DNA from: Candidatus Zipacnadia bacterium
Lineage (GTDB): Bacteria > Armatimonadota > UBA5377 > JALGUK01
Reading direction: 5' to 3'
Assembly: GCA_029820875.1 (NCBI GenBank)
Contig: JALGUK010000165.1
Location: 1-5,638, forward strand
DNA: 5,638 nt
Position numbers and translations under genes: made by a program. Every line of letters starts with the position of its first letter. The stretch's first letter is position 1. The notes beneath the pieces were generated by a model, which was not told the origin of the DNA, did no database searches, and saw only the letters and a program-made list of their open reading frames with translations. Below are positions 1-5,217 of the stretch, one piece after another.

Positions 1-56
1 TGCGGAGTCGGCCAAAGCGCCGCGTCAGGGTCACCTGCGCGACGGAGGCCGGGGTT
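1..56. other. Left-edge stretch with no recognisable gene
   Basis: GC-rich sequence before the first tRNA. It could be the tail of an upstream gene or the spacer after one, but too little is present to decide. I see no clear -10 box here, so the promoter of tRNA-Val probably lies to the left of the window, or the gene is co-transcribed with something upstream. Confidence 0.4.
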
Positions 57-132
57 GGGCGAATAGCTCAGTTGGAAGAGCGCCTCTCTCACGCAGAGGA
101 GGTCACAGGTTCGAGCCCTGTTTCGCCCACCA
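57..132 (+). tRNA. tRNA-Val, anticodon CAC
   Basis: A full cloverleaf can be folded by eye. The acceptor stem pairs GGGCGAA (57-63) with TTCGCCC (122-128). The D arm is GCTC/GAGC with a GG-containing loop. The anticodon stem pairs CCTCT (83-87) with AGAGG (95-99). The T arm is ACAGG-TTCGAGC-CCTGT. The discriminator is A129 and CCA is encoded at 130-132. The loop CTCACGC puts U33 at 89 and the anticodon CAC at 90-92, which reads GUG (valine). C34 restricts it to G-ending codons, so another valine tRNA must exist elsewhere. Position 37 is G rather than the A usual in valine tRNAs. The next tRNA begins about 105 bases downstream. Confidence 0.96.
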
Positions 133-144
133 CCGATGTGGAAG

Positions 145-175
145 ATGACTGCGCGGGGGACCGTTGATATATAAA
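145..175 (+). promoter_or_regulatory. Weak candidate promoter for the Gly tRNA pair
   Basis: An AT-rich island, TATATAAA (168-175), stands out in a GC-rich spacer. ATGACT (145-150) lies 17 bases upstream of TATATA (168-173) and matches the -35 consensus at four of six positions. Transcription would start near 180, about 58 bases before tRNA-Gly(CCC). This is inference from weak boxes; the spacer could simply be processed out of a longer tRNA transcript. Confidence 0.25.
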
Positions 176-237
176 GCGGAGCGGCTCCTCACAACCCGGT
201 TTGGGACGCTTCGACAAGCACCGTAACAACCTGGCGA

Positions 238-313
238 GCGGGAATAGCTCAGTTGGTAGAGCATCAGCTTCCCAAGCTGAGGGTCGCGGGTTCGATTCCC
301 GTTTCCCGCTCCA
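238..313 (+). tRNA. tRNA-Gly, anticodon CCC
   Basis: The acceptor stem pairs GCGGGAA (238-244) with TTCCCGC (303-309). The D arm is GCTC/GAGC. The anticodon stem pairs TCAGC (264-268) with GCTGA (276-280), with loop TTCCCAA and anticodon CCC at 271-273, reading GGG. The T arm is GCGGG-TTCGATT-CCCGT. The discriminator is T310, the usual U73 of bacterial glycine tRNAs, and CCA is encoded at 311-313. The next glycine tRNA starts only 16 bases later with a nearly identical acceptor stem, so the two are almost certainly co-transcribed and probably arose by duplication. Confidence 0.97.
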
Positions 314-329
314 ATTGGACGTCTGCCGA

Positions 330-405
330 GCGGGAGTAGCTCAGCTGGTAGAGCATCTGCTTGCCATGCAGAAGGTCGCGGGTTCAACTCCCGTCTCCCG
401 CTCCA
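330..405 (+). tRNA. tRNA-Gly, anticodon GCC
   Basis: The acceptor stem pairs GCGGGAG (330-336) with CTCCCGC (395-401). The anticodon loop TTGCCAT gives anticodon GCC at 363-365, reading GGC and GGU. The T arm is GCGGG-TTCAACT-CCCGT. The discriminator is T402 and CCA is encoded at 403-405. It is the second member of the tight Gly-Gly pair and is followed by a strong hairpin with a T-run (448-479), which may end this transcript. Confidence 0.97.
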
Positions 406-447
406 AGAACAACGGCGTCGCGTTTTCACTGGCTCACGACTCACACA

Positions 448-479
448 GGCGGCAGGGCAAGACCCGGCCGCCAGGTTTT
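448..479 (+). terminator. Terminator-like hairpin after tRNA-Gly(GCC)
   Basis: GGCGGC (448-453) pairs with GCCGCC (467-472). Inside it, GGG (455-457) pairs with CCC (463-465) around the loop CAAGA, with one A/G mismatch between the two helices. The run TTTT follows at 476-479, three bases after the stem. The shape and the position in a 90-base tRNA spacer suit an intrinsic terminator for the Gly tRNAs. The short, slightly displaced T-run leaves room for a simple processing hairpin instead. Confidence 0.5.
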
Positions 480-495
480 CCATAGGTGTGCACGA

Positions 496-572
496 GGCGG
501 CATAGCCAAGTTGGCCAAGGCGGAGGTCTGCAAAACCTCTATTCCCCGGTTCGAATCCGGGTGCCGCCTCCA
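496..572 (+). tRNA. tRNA-Cys, anticodon GCA
   Basis: The acceptor stem pairs GGCGGCA (496-502) with TGCCGCC (562-568). The anticodon stem pairs GAGGT (523-527) with ACCTC (535-539), with loop CTGCAAA and anticodon GCA at 530-532, reading UGC and UGU. The T arm is CCCGG-TTCGAAT-CCGGG. The discriminator is T569, the U73 that cysteinyl-tRNA synthetase requires, and CCA is encoded at 570-572. A heptamer array begins two bases after the CCA. Confidence 0.97.
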
Positions 573-573
573 G

Positions 574-629
574 GGACAGTGACCAGTGACCAGTGGACAG
601 TGACCAGTGGACAGTGACCGGTGAACAGC
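574..629 (+). repeat. Array of eight 7-bp units between tRNA-Cys and tRNA-Leu
   Basis: Eight consecutive heptamers run with no gaps: GGACAGT, GACCAGT, GACCAGT, GGACAGT, GACCAGT, GGACAGT, GACCGGT, GAACAGC. Two unit types, GGACAGT and GACCAGT, are interspersed, and the last two units are diverged, as expected for a decaying edge. Heptanucleotide tandem arrays in intergenic DNA are known in cyanobacteria (STRR families) and similar arrays occur in other large GC-rich genomes. No open frame or RNA gene explains it. The array fills most of the 77-base spacer. Confidence 0.85.
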
Positions 630-649
630 GGTGCTGCTGGATTCCTTCT

Positions 650-735
650 GCCGGCGTGGCGGAACAGGTAGACGCACGGGACTTAAAATCCCGGGAGCTT
701 GGCTCGTACCGGTTCGACTCCGGTCGCCGGCACCA
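650..735 (+). tRNA. tRNA-Leu, anticodon UAA
   Basis: This is a class II tRNA with a long variable arm. The acceptor stem pairs GCCGGCG (650-656) with CGCCGGC (725-731). The anticodon stem pairs CGGGA (677-681) with TCCCG (689-693), with loop CTTAAAA and anticodon TAA at 684-686, reading UUA and UUG. The variable arm spans about 694-707, with GAGC pairing GCTC. The T arm is ACCGG-TTCGACT-CCGGT. The discriminator is A732, as required for leucine, and CCA is encoded at 733-735. No clear terminator follows. Confidence 0.96.
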
Positions 736-971
736 GAAGCATCTCGCAAGTCGTACAGGCGCGGGCCTTGACTTCTTTGAAGAGCCGCCCAATGGTCTTG
801 CCGTGACTCGACCTCGGCCACGCTAAGTTAATTCGCCCGCTTGATGTTGCCCATTTTTGAGGTCTTGGAGGAACTTTGCTCTCAACCTCCGCAGGAAGAT
901 ACACCCATCCCCCCTTTCTAAACCAGATTCTATACAGTTAGAAGATACACTACCTCGTGAGGTTGATAGTC
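736..971. other. Spacer between the tRNA block and the LysM gene promoter
   Basis: I see no credible gene in this stretch. It is less GC-rich toward its right end. It contains a small palindrome CTTC-TTT-GAAG (772-782) without a T-run, a TTTTT tract at 854-858, and a 10-base direct repeat GAAGATACAC at 895-904 and 941-950, upstream of the promoter at 972. A reading frame in phase with the LysM gene is open back to 857, but its product there resembles no signal peptide or domain. Confidence 0.5.
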
Positions 972-1000
972 TTGACTTGGCTCGACGTTTGTGCTATAGT
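972..1000 (+). promoter_or_regulatory. Sigma70-type promoter of the LysM/stalk gene
   Basis: TTGACT (972-977, five of six consensus bases) and TATAGT (995-1000, five of six) are separated by exactly 17 bases. TG at 992-993 also gives an extended -10 (TGC-TATAGT). Transcription would start near 1007, leaving a leader of about 54 bases before the ATG at 1061. GTCCG (1003-1007) and CGGAC (1020-1024) could form a small hairpin at the very start of the transcript. The promoter also argues against any protein start upstream of about 1007. Confidence 0.75.
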
Positions 1001-1060
1001 TGGTCCGTCATTTGGTTGTCGGACGGCCGTAAAAAACCGTACCGCGGGGGGTTGTGCCCG

Positions 1061-3034
1061 ATGAAGCACTACCCGTCCAGGCAGCTTCTTGCCCTCTTTA
1101 GTGTATTGGCCATTGCCTGTGCTCTCATAGTGTGGCTGTCGTGCACGGTTGCAAGCGCTCAGGTTGGGCCATCGGTCCGGATTACCTCTCCCGAGGATGG
1201 AATCACAGTTTTCGGTACCGAGTACTACATCGTTGTGGACTACAAGAGCAATTCCAACCTCAAGGTGGTCCGCATCCAGGTACTTATAGACGAGGGCCTG
1301 CAGGCTGATTATGTGTTGCCCGCCCCGAAACAGGCAGGCACTCAGGCGTTCAAGTGGGACACGACTCGATTCAACGACGGTCTGCACAAGGTGGCCGCAA
1401 TCGCGTTCGACAGCGCGGGGCGCAGAGGCAGCGCTCAGGTCAGTGTATACGTGAAGAACGCGGCAGCCGGCGGCGGGTCGGACATCATCCCACCAGATGT
1501 GAGAATCTATGCGCCTGCACAAGGAGCGGTCCTGAAGGGAGCGGTGCGCATCGGCGTTCAGGCCACGGACGACAACGGCGTGGACTGGGTGCTGTTCTTT
1601 ATTGATGAAGCTTTTGCGGCAGGCACCAACCACCCGCCGTATGCACACGACTGGGACACGACCAAGGTGGCCAACGGCCCCCACCGGATTTACGCGATGG
1701 CCGTAGACCAGGCCGGCAATGAGACCAAGTCCCAGGAAGTGACGGTTATCGTCAGCAACCCGAGCGGCGAAACACGCGCGCCGTCAGTTCCAGCGGCTGC
1801 CCCGCAGCAGCCGGTGACTACTGAGCCGACGCCGTCGGCGGGCTCAAGCAAGGTTTCACCACCACCCACATCCTTGCCGGCCGAGGCGGCACCAAAGGTG
1901 ACCCAACCAACGCCTAAGAGGCCGAGCAGACTGCCAGCCGCATCCAGTAGCGCAGCCACTGGACCGGCACAGCGAGGTGGCAGAGATACGGGGGTCCCCA
2001 AGGCTGACGGTTTGGGCCCGGGTGCGAACAAGACCACCACTCCCCAGGAAAAGCCTACGCTGCGGGCGGCGGTTCCCAAAGTTACAACACCGAAAGTGAG
2101 TATCGCCACGCCGGCAGCGGGGCCAGGCTCGGCGGCACGTTCTGCACCTGGCCGACAACCGGCAACGCCCGCTAAGCCTGTTATGGCAAAGATATCGGCG
2201 CCGCCAGCAGCAGGGCGGCCGTTCCCTGTTGCAGCGCCTGTTTACAACAGCCACGTGTTCATCCCCAGCGAGCCTGCTATTGCGCGGGCCCCACTGGCGG
2301 AGGTAGATGCTTCGGCGCGGATGAGCCAGCCGTCGCCGTCCGCAGTCATCCGGGCCAAGGGCGGCCCGCCCCCCTCAGCGGGGCGGCAACGCATCGCGAT
2401 GGCACCCAGGCCTGCACCGGCGATCACACCCCAAGCGGGACAACCGATGGGCGAGCAGGGCGAGCCAAAGGTCAGCACACCTACGGCAGCCGTGCCGCGT
2501 CCGATGCACATCGTGCATACCGTTGCCCCGGGCGAGACCCTCACCGGTATCGCCGCCCATTACAACGTCAGCCTGGCAGCTCTGGTCAAAGCCAACCAGA
2601 TTCGCGACCGGAACGTAATCCACATCGGCGATAAGCTCTTTGTCCCAGTAGGTTCGGCCCTTTCCGCTGTCACCGCTGATGAGATTAAAATCATCTTCGA
2701 CAATCAGGAATTGAAGCTCCGTGCTTTGGCTGAGGTGCGGAACGGAATCGAAATTACACCGCTACGGGAAATTTTCGAGCACCAGAACGGGGTCCTGTTC
2801 TGGTATCCGGTGCAGAAGCGGGTCCGTGCCGTCAACAAGACCAAGGATGTTGAAATCAAAATCGGCAGCGCCACGGTGAAGGTCAACAACGAGCCGGTTG
2901 TACTGGAGTTGGCGCCCTTCATCAAGCGCGGCCGGACGATGGTTCCGCTTACGTTCGTCAAGGACCTGTTGGACGTTACGGTACAGTATGACCCGGCCAA
3001 CGGCCGCATCTATATTACGTCCAACAAGCTGTGA
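1061..3034 (+). CDS. Exported multidomain protein: two Ig-like domains, LysM and copper-amine-oxidase-N-like stalk domain
   Basis: The 657-residue product opens with a Sec signal peptide: K2 and R7, a hydrophobic core at about 9-28, and a likely cut after the ASA at 31-33. Two bacterial Ig-like modules follow (about 35-136 and 141-233), each with a WDTT motif and a late D-x-A-G turn. A low-complexity Pro/Ala/Thr/Ser linker fills about 234-481. A LysM domain spans 485-529 (HTVAPGETLTGIA, then a VIHIGDKLFVP end) and should bind peptidoglycan or another GlcNAc polymer. Residues 540-657 match the 'copper amine oxidase N-terminal-like' stalk fold, with RTMVPLTFV near the end; this fold is non-catalytic here. 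I infer an envelope-associated adhesive or scaffold role; no enzyme motif is seen. ATG 1061 is chosen because it gives the signal peptide and lies below the 972-1000 promoter; the upstream G-run (1045-1051) is only a weak ribosome-binding site. Confidence 0.9.
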   Translation: MKHYPSRQLLALFSVLAIACALIVWLSCTVASAQVGPSVRITSPEDGITVFGTEYYIVVDYKSNSNLKVVRIQVLIDEGLQADYVLPAPKQAGTQAFKWDTTRFNDGLHKVAAIAFDSAGRRGSAQVSVYVKNAAAGGGSDIIPPDVRIYAPAQGAVLKGAVRIGVQATDDNGVDWVLFFIDEAFAAGTNHPPYAHDWDTTKVANGPHRIYAMAVDQAGNETKSQEVTVIVSNPSGETRAPSVPAAAPQQPVTTEPTPSAGSSKVSPPPTSLPAEAAPKVTQPTPKRPSRLPAASSSAATGPAQRGGRDTGVPKADGLGPGANKTTTPQEKPTLRAAVPKVTTPKVSIATPAAGPGSAARSAPGRQPATPAKPVMAKISAPPAAGRPFPVAAPVYNSHVFIPSEPAIARAPLAEVDASARMSQPSPSAVIRAKGGPPPSAGRQRIAMAPRPAPAITPQAGQPMGEQGEPKVSTPTAAVPRPMHIVHTVAPGETLTGIAAHYNVSLAALVKANQIRDRNVIHIGDKLFVPVGSALSAVTADEIKIIFDNQELKLRALAEVRNGIEITPLREIFEHQNGVLFWYPVQKRVRAVNKTKDVEIKIGSATVKVNNEPVVLELAPFIKRGRTMVPLTFVKDLLDVTVQYDPANGRIYITSNKL

Positions 3035-3096
3035 CGCTGCATTGCCCCCGACCTGCAGCACGCCGGACGTGCAAGACGGGCACGGGACCATCCACC

Positions 3097-3155
3097 GAAT
3101 CCAAGCCGACGCCGCTCCGGGTTCTGGGGCGGGCAGAGCTTGGATTCATCGTTTT
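3097..3155 (+). terminator. Large hairpin plus T-run between LysM gene and lysA (terminator or leader attenuator)
   Basis: GAATCCAAGC (3097-3106) is the exact reverse complement of GCTTGGATTC (3138-3147). Inside this, GCC-GCTCC (3111-3118) pairs with GGGGC-G-GGC (3126-3134) across a one-base bulge, around a 7-base loop. The total is about 18 base pairs in a 51-base element. TTTT follows at 3152-3155, four bases past the stem. It may end the upstream transcript. Because it lies only 43 bases before the lysA start, with no obvious promoter between, it could equally be a leader hairpin that controls read-through into lysA. I saw no lysine-riboswitch core motif. Confidence 0.5.
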
Positions 3156-3172
3156 ATGGCCATCTTTCTTGC

Positions 3173-3187
3173 GAGAGGAGTACTCTC
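3173..3187 (+). promoter_or_regulatory. lysA ribosome-binding site inside a small hairpin
   Basis: The Shine-Dalgarno AGAGGAG (3174-3180) is the best site in front of lysA and ends 10 bases before the GTG at 3191, which decides that start. It lies within a perfect 5-bp inverted repeat: GAGAG (3173-3177), loop GAGTA, CTCTC (3183-3187). Folding would hide most of the site in the RNA, so translation could be modulated by RNA structure. A 5-bp stem is only marginally stable, so the control role is inference. Confidence 0.5.
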
Positions 3188-3190
3188 ACT

Positions 3191-4513
3191 GTGTTACGTT
3201 TGGGCACTCAAAGAATCAATGACGCCGGGCACCTCGAGATAGGCGGATGTGACTGCGTTGAACTGGCGAAAAACTTCGGCACCCCCCTTTACGTCCTGGA
3301 CGAGACGTTGGTGCGCGAAAACTGCCGCAAATATTTGACGGCCTTCAACAACGGCACCACCGATGTCGAAATCGTGTACGCGGCCAAGGCGCTGCTGACG
3401 ATGGCCGTCTGCCGCATCATGGAGCAGGAGGGTCTCTGGATAGACGTTTGCTCGGCAGGCGAGCTTTACACCGCCACTCGCGCCGAGTTTCCTCCTGAGC
3501 GTCTGGTTTTCCACGGCAATTACAAGTCCGACCAGGAACTGCAGATGGCCACCGACCTGCCGGTCGGAAGGATAGTGGTCGACAGCATACCCGAGCTCTT
3601 CCAGGTGAACGAACTCGGTCGTCGGCTGGGCAGGCCTGTTGATGTGCAAATCCGCCTCTCGCCGGGCATCAAGGTCCAGACGCACAGCTATATTCAGACC
3701 GGCCAACTCGATTCCAAATTCGGCATTTCCATCGGAACCGGCCAGGCGATGGAAGCGGTGAAACTGGCAACCGAAAGCCCCTTCATCAACGTGCGCGGGT
3801 TTCACTGCCATATCGGCTCCCAGATATTCGGAATCGAGGCCTTCGAGCGGGCCGTCGCGATGATGACCGGCTTCATCGCCGAATCGCACCGCAAGAACGG
3901 GCATTCGCCCGAGGAGCTCAATCTCGGCGGAGGTCTGGGCATTCGCTACACCCAGGAAGACGTGCCCCCGACGCTTGAGCACTTTGCGGGGCTGGTGACC
4001 GAGGCCATCGGCAACGCAATCGCAACGCATGACCTCCCGCCGCTCAGGTTGATGCTCGAGCCGGGCAGGTCAATCGTCGGCGAGGCCGGCACGACGCTGT
4101 ACACCATCGGAGTCATCAAGGATATCCCGAGCGTGCGGCGTTACGTTTCCGTGGATGGCGGGCTGTCCGATAACCCACGGCCTGGGCTGTATGATGCGCA
4201 GTACGAGGCGGTAGTGGCCAACCGTGCCGCAGAGCCCTTGACCCAAACCGTCACGGTCGCGGGTAAGCACTGTGAGGCCGACACGCTGATTCAAAACGTC
4301 CGCCTCCAGCAGACTGAGCCGGGAGACATTCTCGCTGTTTTCTCCACGGGTGCCTACAACTACTCGATGGCGAGCAATTACAATCGCTTCACGCGACCGG
4401 CGATGGTTCTGGTGGCCGACGGTCAGGCGGAAGTTATCGTCGAACGGGAAACCCTCGACGATCTCGTTGCCAAGGACCGTATTCCGTCAAGACTTGCCAA
4501 GCGCGAGATATAG
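3191..4513 (+). CDS. lysA: Diaminopimelate decarboxylase
   Basis: This cytoplasmic PLP enzyme converts meso-diaminopimelate to L-lysine and CO2, the last step of bacterial lysine synthesis, drawing on the peptidoglycan precursor pool. The 440 residues fit the family (about 410-460). Visible landmarks, in fold type III order, are: GTPLYVLDE near the N-terminus, the PLP Schiff-base lysine K66 in YAAKA, HIGSQ (207-211), the phosphate-binding GGG (246-248), EPGRS (290-294), C361-E362 of the active-site loop supplied by the partner subunit, and Y389 within GAYNYSMASNYN near the C-terminus. The loop reads CEAD rather than the commoner CESGD, a mild divergence. GTG 3191 is preferred for its Shine-Dalgarno at 3174-3180; a TTG at 3140 would add 17 residues unlike the family and lies inside the leader hairpin. 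bioY begins 17 bases after the stop, suggesting a shared transcript. Confidence 0.95.
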   Translation: MLRLGTQRINDAGHLEIGGCDCVELAKNFGTPLYVLDETLVRENCRKYLTAFNNGTTDVEIVYAAKALLTMAVCRIMEQEGLWIDVCSAGELYTATRAEFPPERLVFHGNYKSDQELQMATDLPVGRIVVDSIPELFQVNELGRRLGRPVDVQIRLSPGIKVQTHSYIQTGQLDSKFGISIGTGQAMEAVKLATESPFINVRGFHCHIGSQIFGIEAFERAVAMMTGFIAESHRKNGHSPEELNLGGGLGIRYTQEDVPPTLEHFAGLVTEAIGNAIATHDLPPLRLMLEPGRSIVGEAGTTLYTIGVIKDIPSVRRYVSVDGGLSDNPRPGLYDAQYEAVVANRAAEPLTQTVTVAGKHCEADTLIQNVRLQQTEPGDILAVFSTGAYNYSMASNYNRFTRPAMVLVADGQAEVIVERETLDDLVAKDRIPSRLAKREI

Positions 4514-4530
4514 GACAGCGGGGGATACCG

Positions 4531-5104
4531 ATGAAGAACCTGGCAGGGACCGAGTCGCTTCCGGCAACCTGGGTCCGCGTGCAGCAGATACTCCTGGCCA
4601 CGGTGGGTGCGATGATTTTCGCATGGGGCTAAGCTGCGCATCCCGTGGGAGCCTGTACCATTTACCATGCAAACTTTCTTTGTGTTGCTGGCCGGAGCGG
4701 TCCTGGGCGCGCGGTTTGGTGCATTGAGTGGGGCGTTGTATGTCGTTCTGGGGACGGCGGGGATTCCCATCTTCGCAGGCCAAACCGCCGGATGGAGCTA
4801 TCTTTCCGGCGTCACGGGCGGCTATCTGCTCGGGTTTGTGATAGCAGCCTGGCTGGTGGGACGCCTACTGAGACGGTTGCAGCTTCCGGTGTTCTGGCAG
4901 GTTGCAGTGGTGATGGCCGCCGGTTCAGGCGTCATCTTGCTGTGCGGCGCGCTCTGGCTTGCGTTTGGGGTGGGACTTGGGCCCCTCGCAGCATTCAGAG
5001 AAGGCATCGTGCCGTTCTTGCCGGGGGACGCGCTCAAGAGCCTCCTCGCAGCCACCGTGGTACTGCCCATTCTCCGCCGTGCGGCTCCGAATGCGCGGCA
5101 ATAG
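4531..5104 (+). CDS. bioY: Biotin transporter substrate-binding component BioY, frame broken near codon 32
   Basis: BioY is the membrane S-component of ECF-type biotin uptake; it binds biotin and works with EcfA/EcfT or BioM/BioN, none of which is seen here. Translation from ATG 4531 (G-rich ribosome-binding site at 4520-4525) gives the expected N-terminus through ILLATVGAMIFA, then hits TAA at 4630-4632. The family continuation AKLRIPWEPVPFTMQTFF resumes at 4628 in the next frame and runs to the stop at 5102-5104. The gene therefore has one extra base or two missing bases around the G-run 4625-4628. Restored length is 190-191 residues, normal for BioY. The rest carries family signatures: the G-x-x-x-G-rich helix ending LGTAGIPIFAG, GVTGGYLLGF, and IVPFLPGDALKSLLA, with about five remaining hydrophobic segments. 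An internal ATG at 4667 could yield a 145-residue protein lacking the first helix. Assembly error, pseudogene or frameshift remain open. Confidence 0.85.
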
Positions 5105-5146
5105 CTCCAGCGCCCTGCAGAGTGTTCTGTGATGCGGTCGGCTGTC

Positions 5147-5198
5147 CGAATACGCGCCTGTACGCTCACCGTCGAATACGCGCCTGTACGCTCACCGT
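5147..5198 (+). repeat. Perfect 26-bp tandem duplication upstream of the nucleotidyltransferase gene
   Basis: Bases 5147-5172 are repeated exactly at 5173-5198, head to tail, with no mismatch. Each unit begins CGAATACGCG and ends GCTCACCGT. The pair occupies nearly half of the 113-base gap between the bioY stop and the TTG start at 5218, ending nine bases before the Shine-Dalgarno. Exactness suggests a recent slippage duplication. No coding frame or promoter box is evident within it. Confidence 0.9.
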
Positions 5199-5206
5199 TC
5201 CCACCC

Positions 5207-5212
5207 GGAGGT
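5207..5212 (+). promoter_or_regulatory. Shine-Dalgarno that decides the TTG start of the nucleotidyltransferase
   Basis: GGAGGT at 5207-5212 is a near-perfect complement of the 16S rRNA 3' end. It sits five bases before TTG 5218, which is in frame with the conserved nucleotidyltransferase motifs. The later in-frame ATGs (5278 and 5320) have nothing comparable in front of them. Confidence 0.7.
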
Positions 5213-5217
5213 GGACA

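Noticed and set aside
752..763. 12-base match, inverted, to the 26-bp duplication (CGTACAGGCGCG here; complement at 5153-5164 and 5179-5190)
   Set aside because: One or two 12-base matches are expected by chance when comparing all positions in a window of this size.
103..792. Long antisense and sense open frames across the tRNA genes
   Set aside because: They overlap five well-folded tRNAs, and their residues come from tRNA stems and the heptamer array. These are classic spurious tRNA translations.
857..1060. Upstream extension of the LysM gene by 68 codons
   Set aside because: It would place the start above a strong promoter (972-1000) and bury the clear signal peptide that begins at ATG 1061.
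950..2623. Long reverse-strand open frames over the LysM gene
   Set aside because: They are GC-rich shadow frames without recognisable domains or start signals, opposite a gene with clear domain evidence.
3058..3072. Hairpin GCACG-CCGGA-CGTGC as a terminator of the LysM gene
   Set aside because: It has only five base pairs and no T-run; the hairpin at 3097-3147 is far stronger.
3140..3190. TTG at 3140 as the lysA start
   Set aside because: It lies inside the large leader hairpin, has no ribosome-binding site, and adds 17 residues unlike the family. GTG 3191 has AGAGGAG in front.
3035..3190. Lysine riboswitch upstream of lysA
   Set aside because: The conserved L-box core was not found and the region folds into simple hairpins instead. 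A covariance-model search would settle it.
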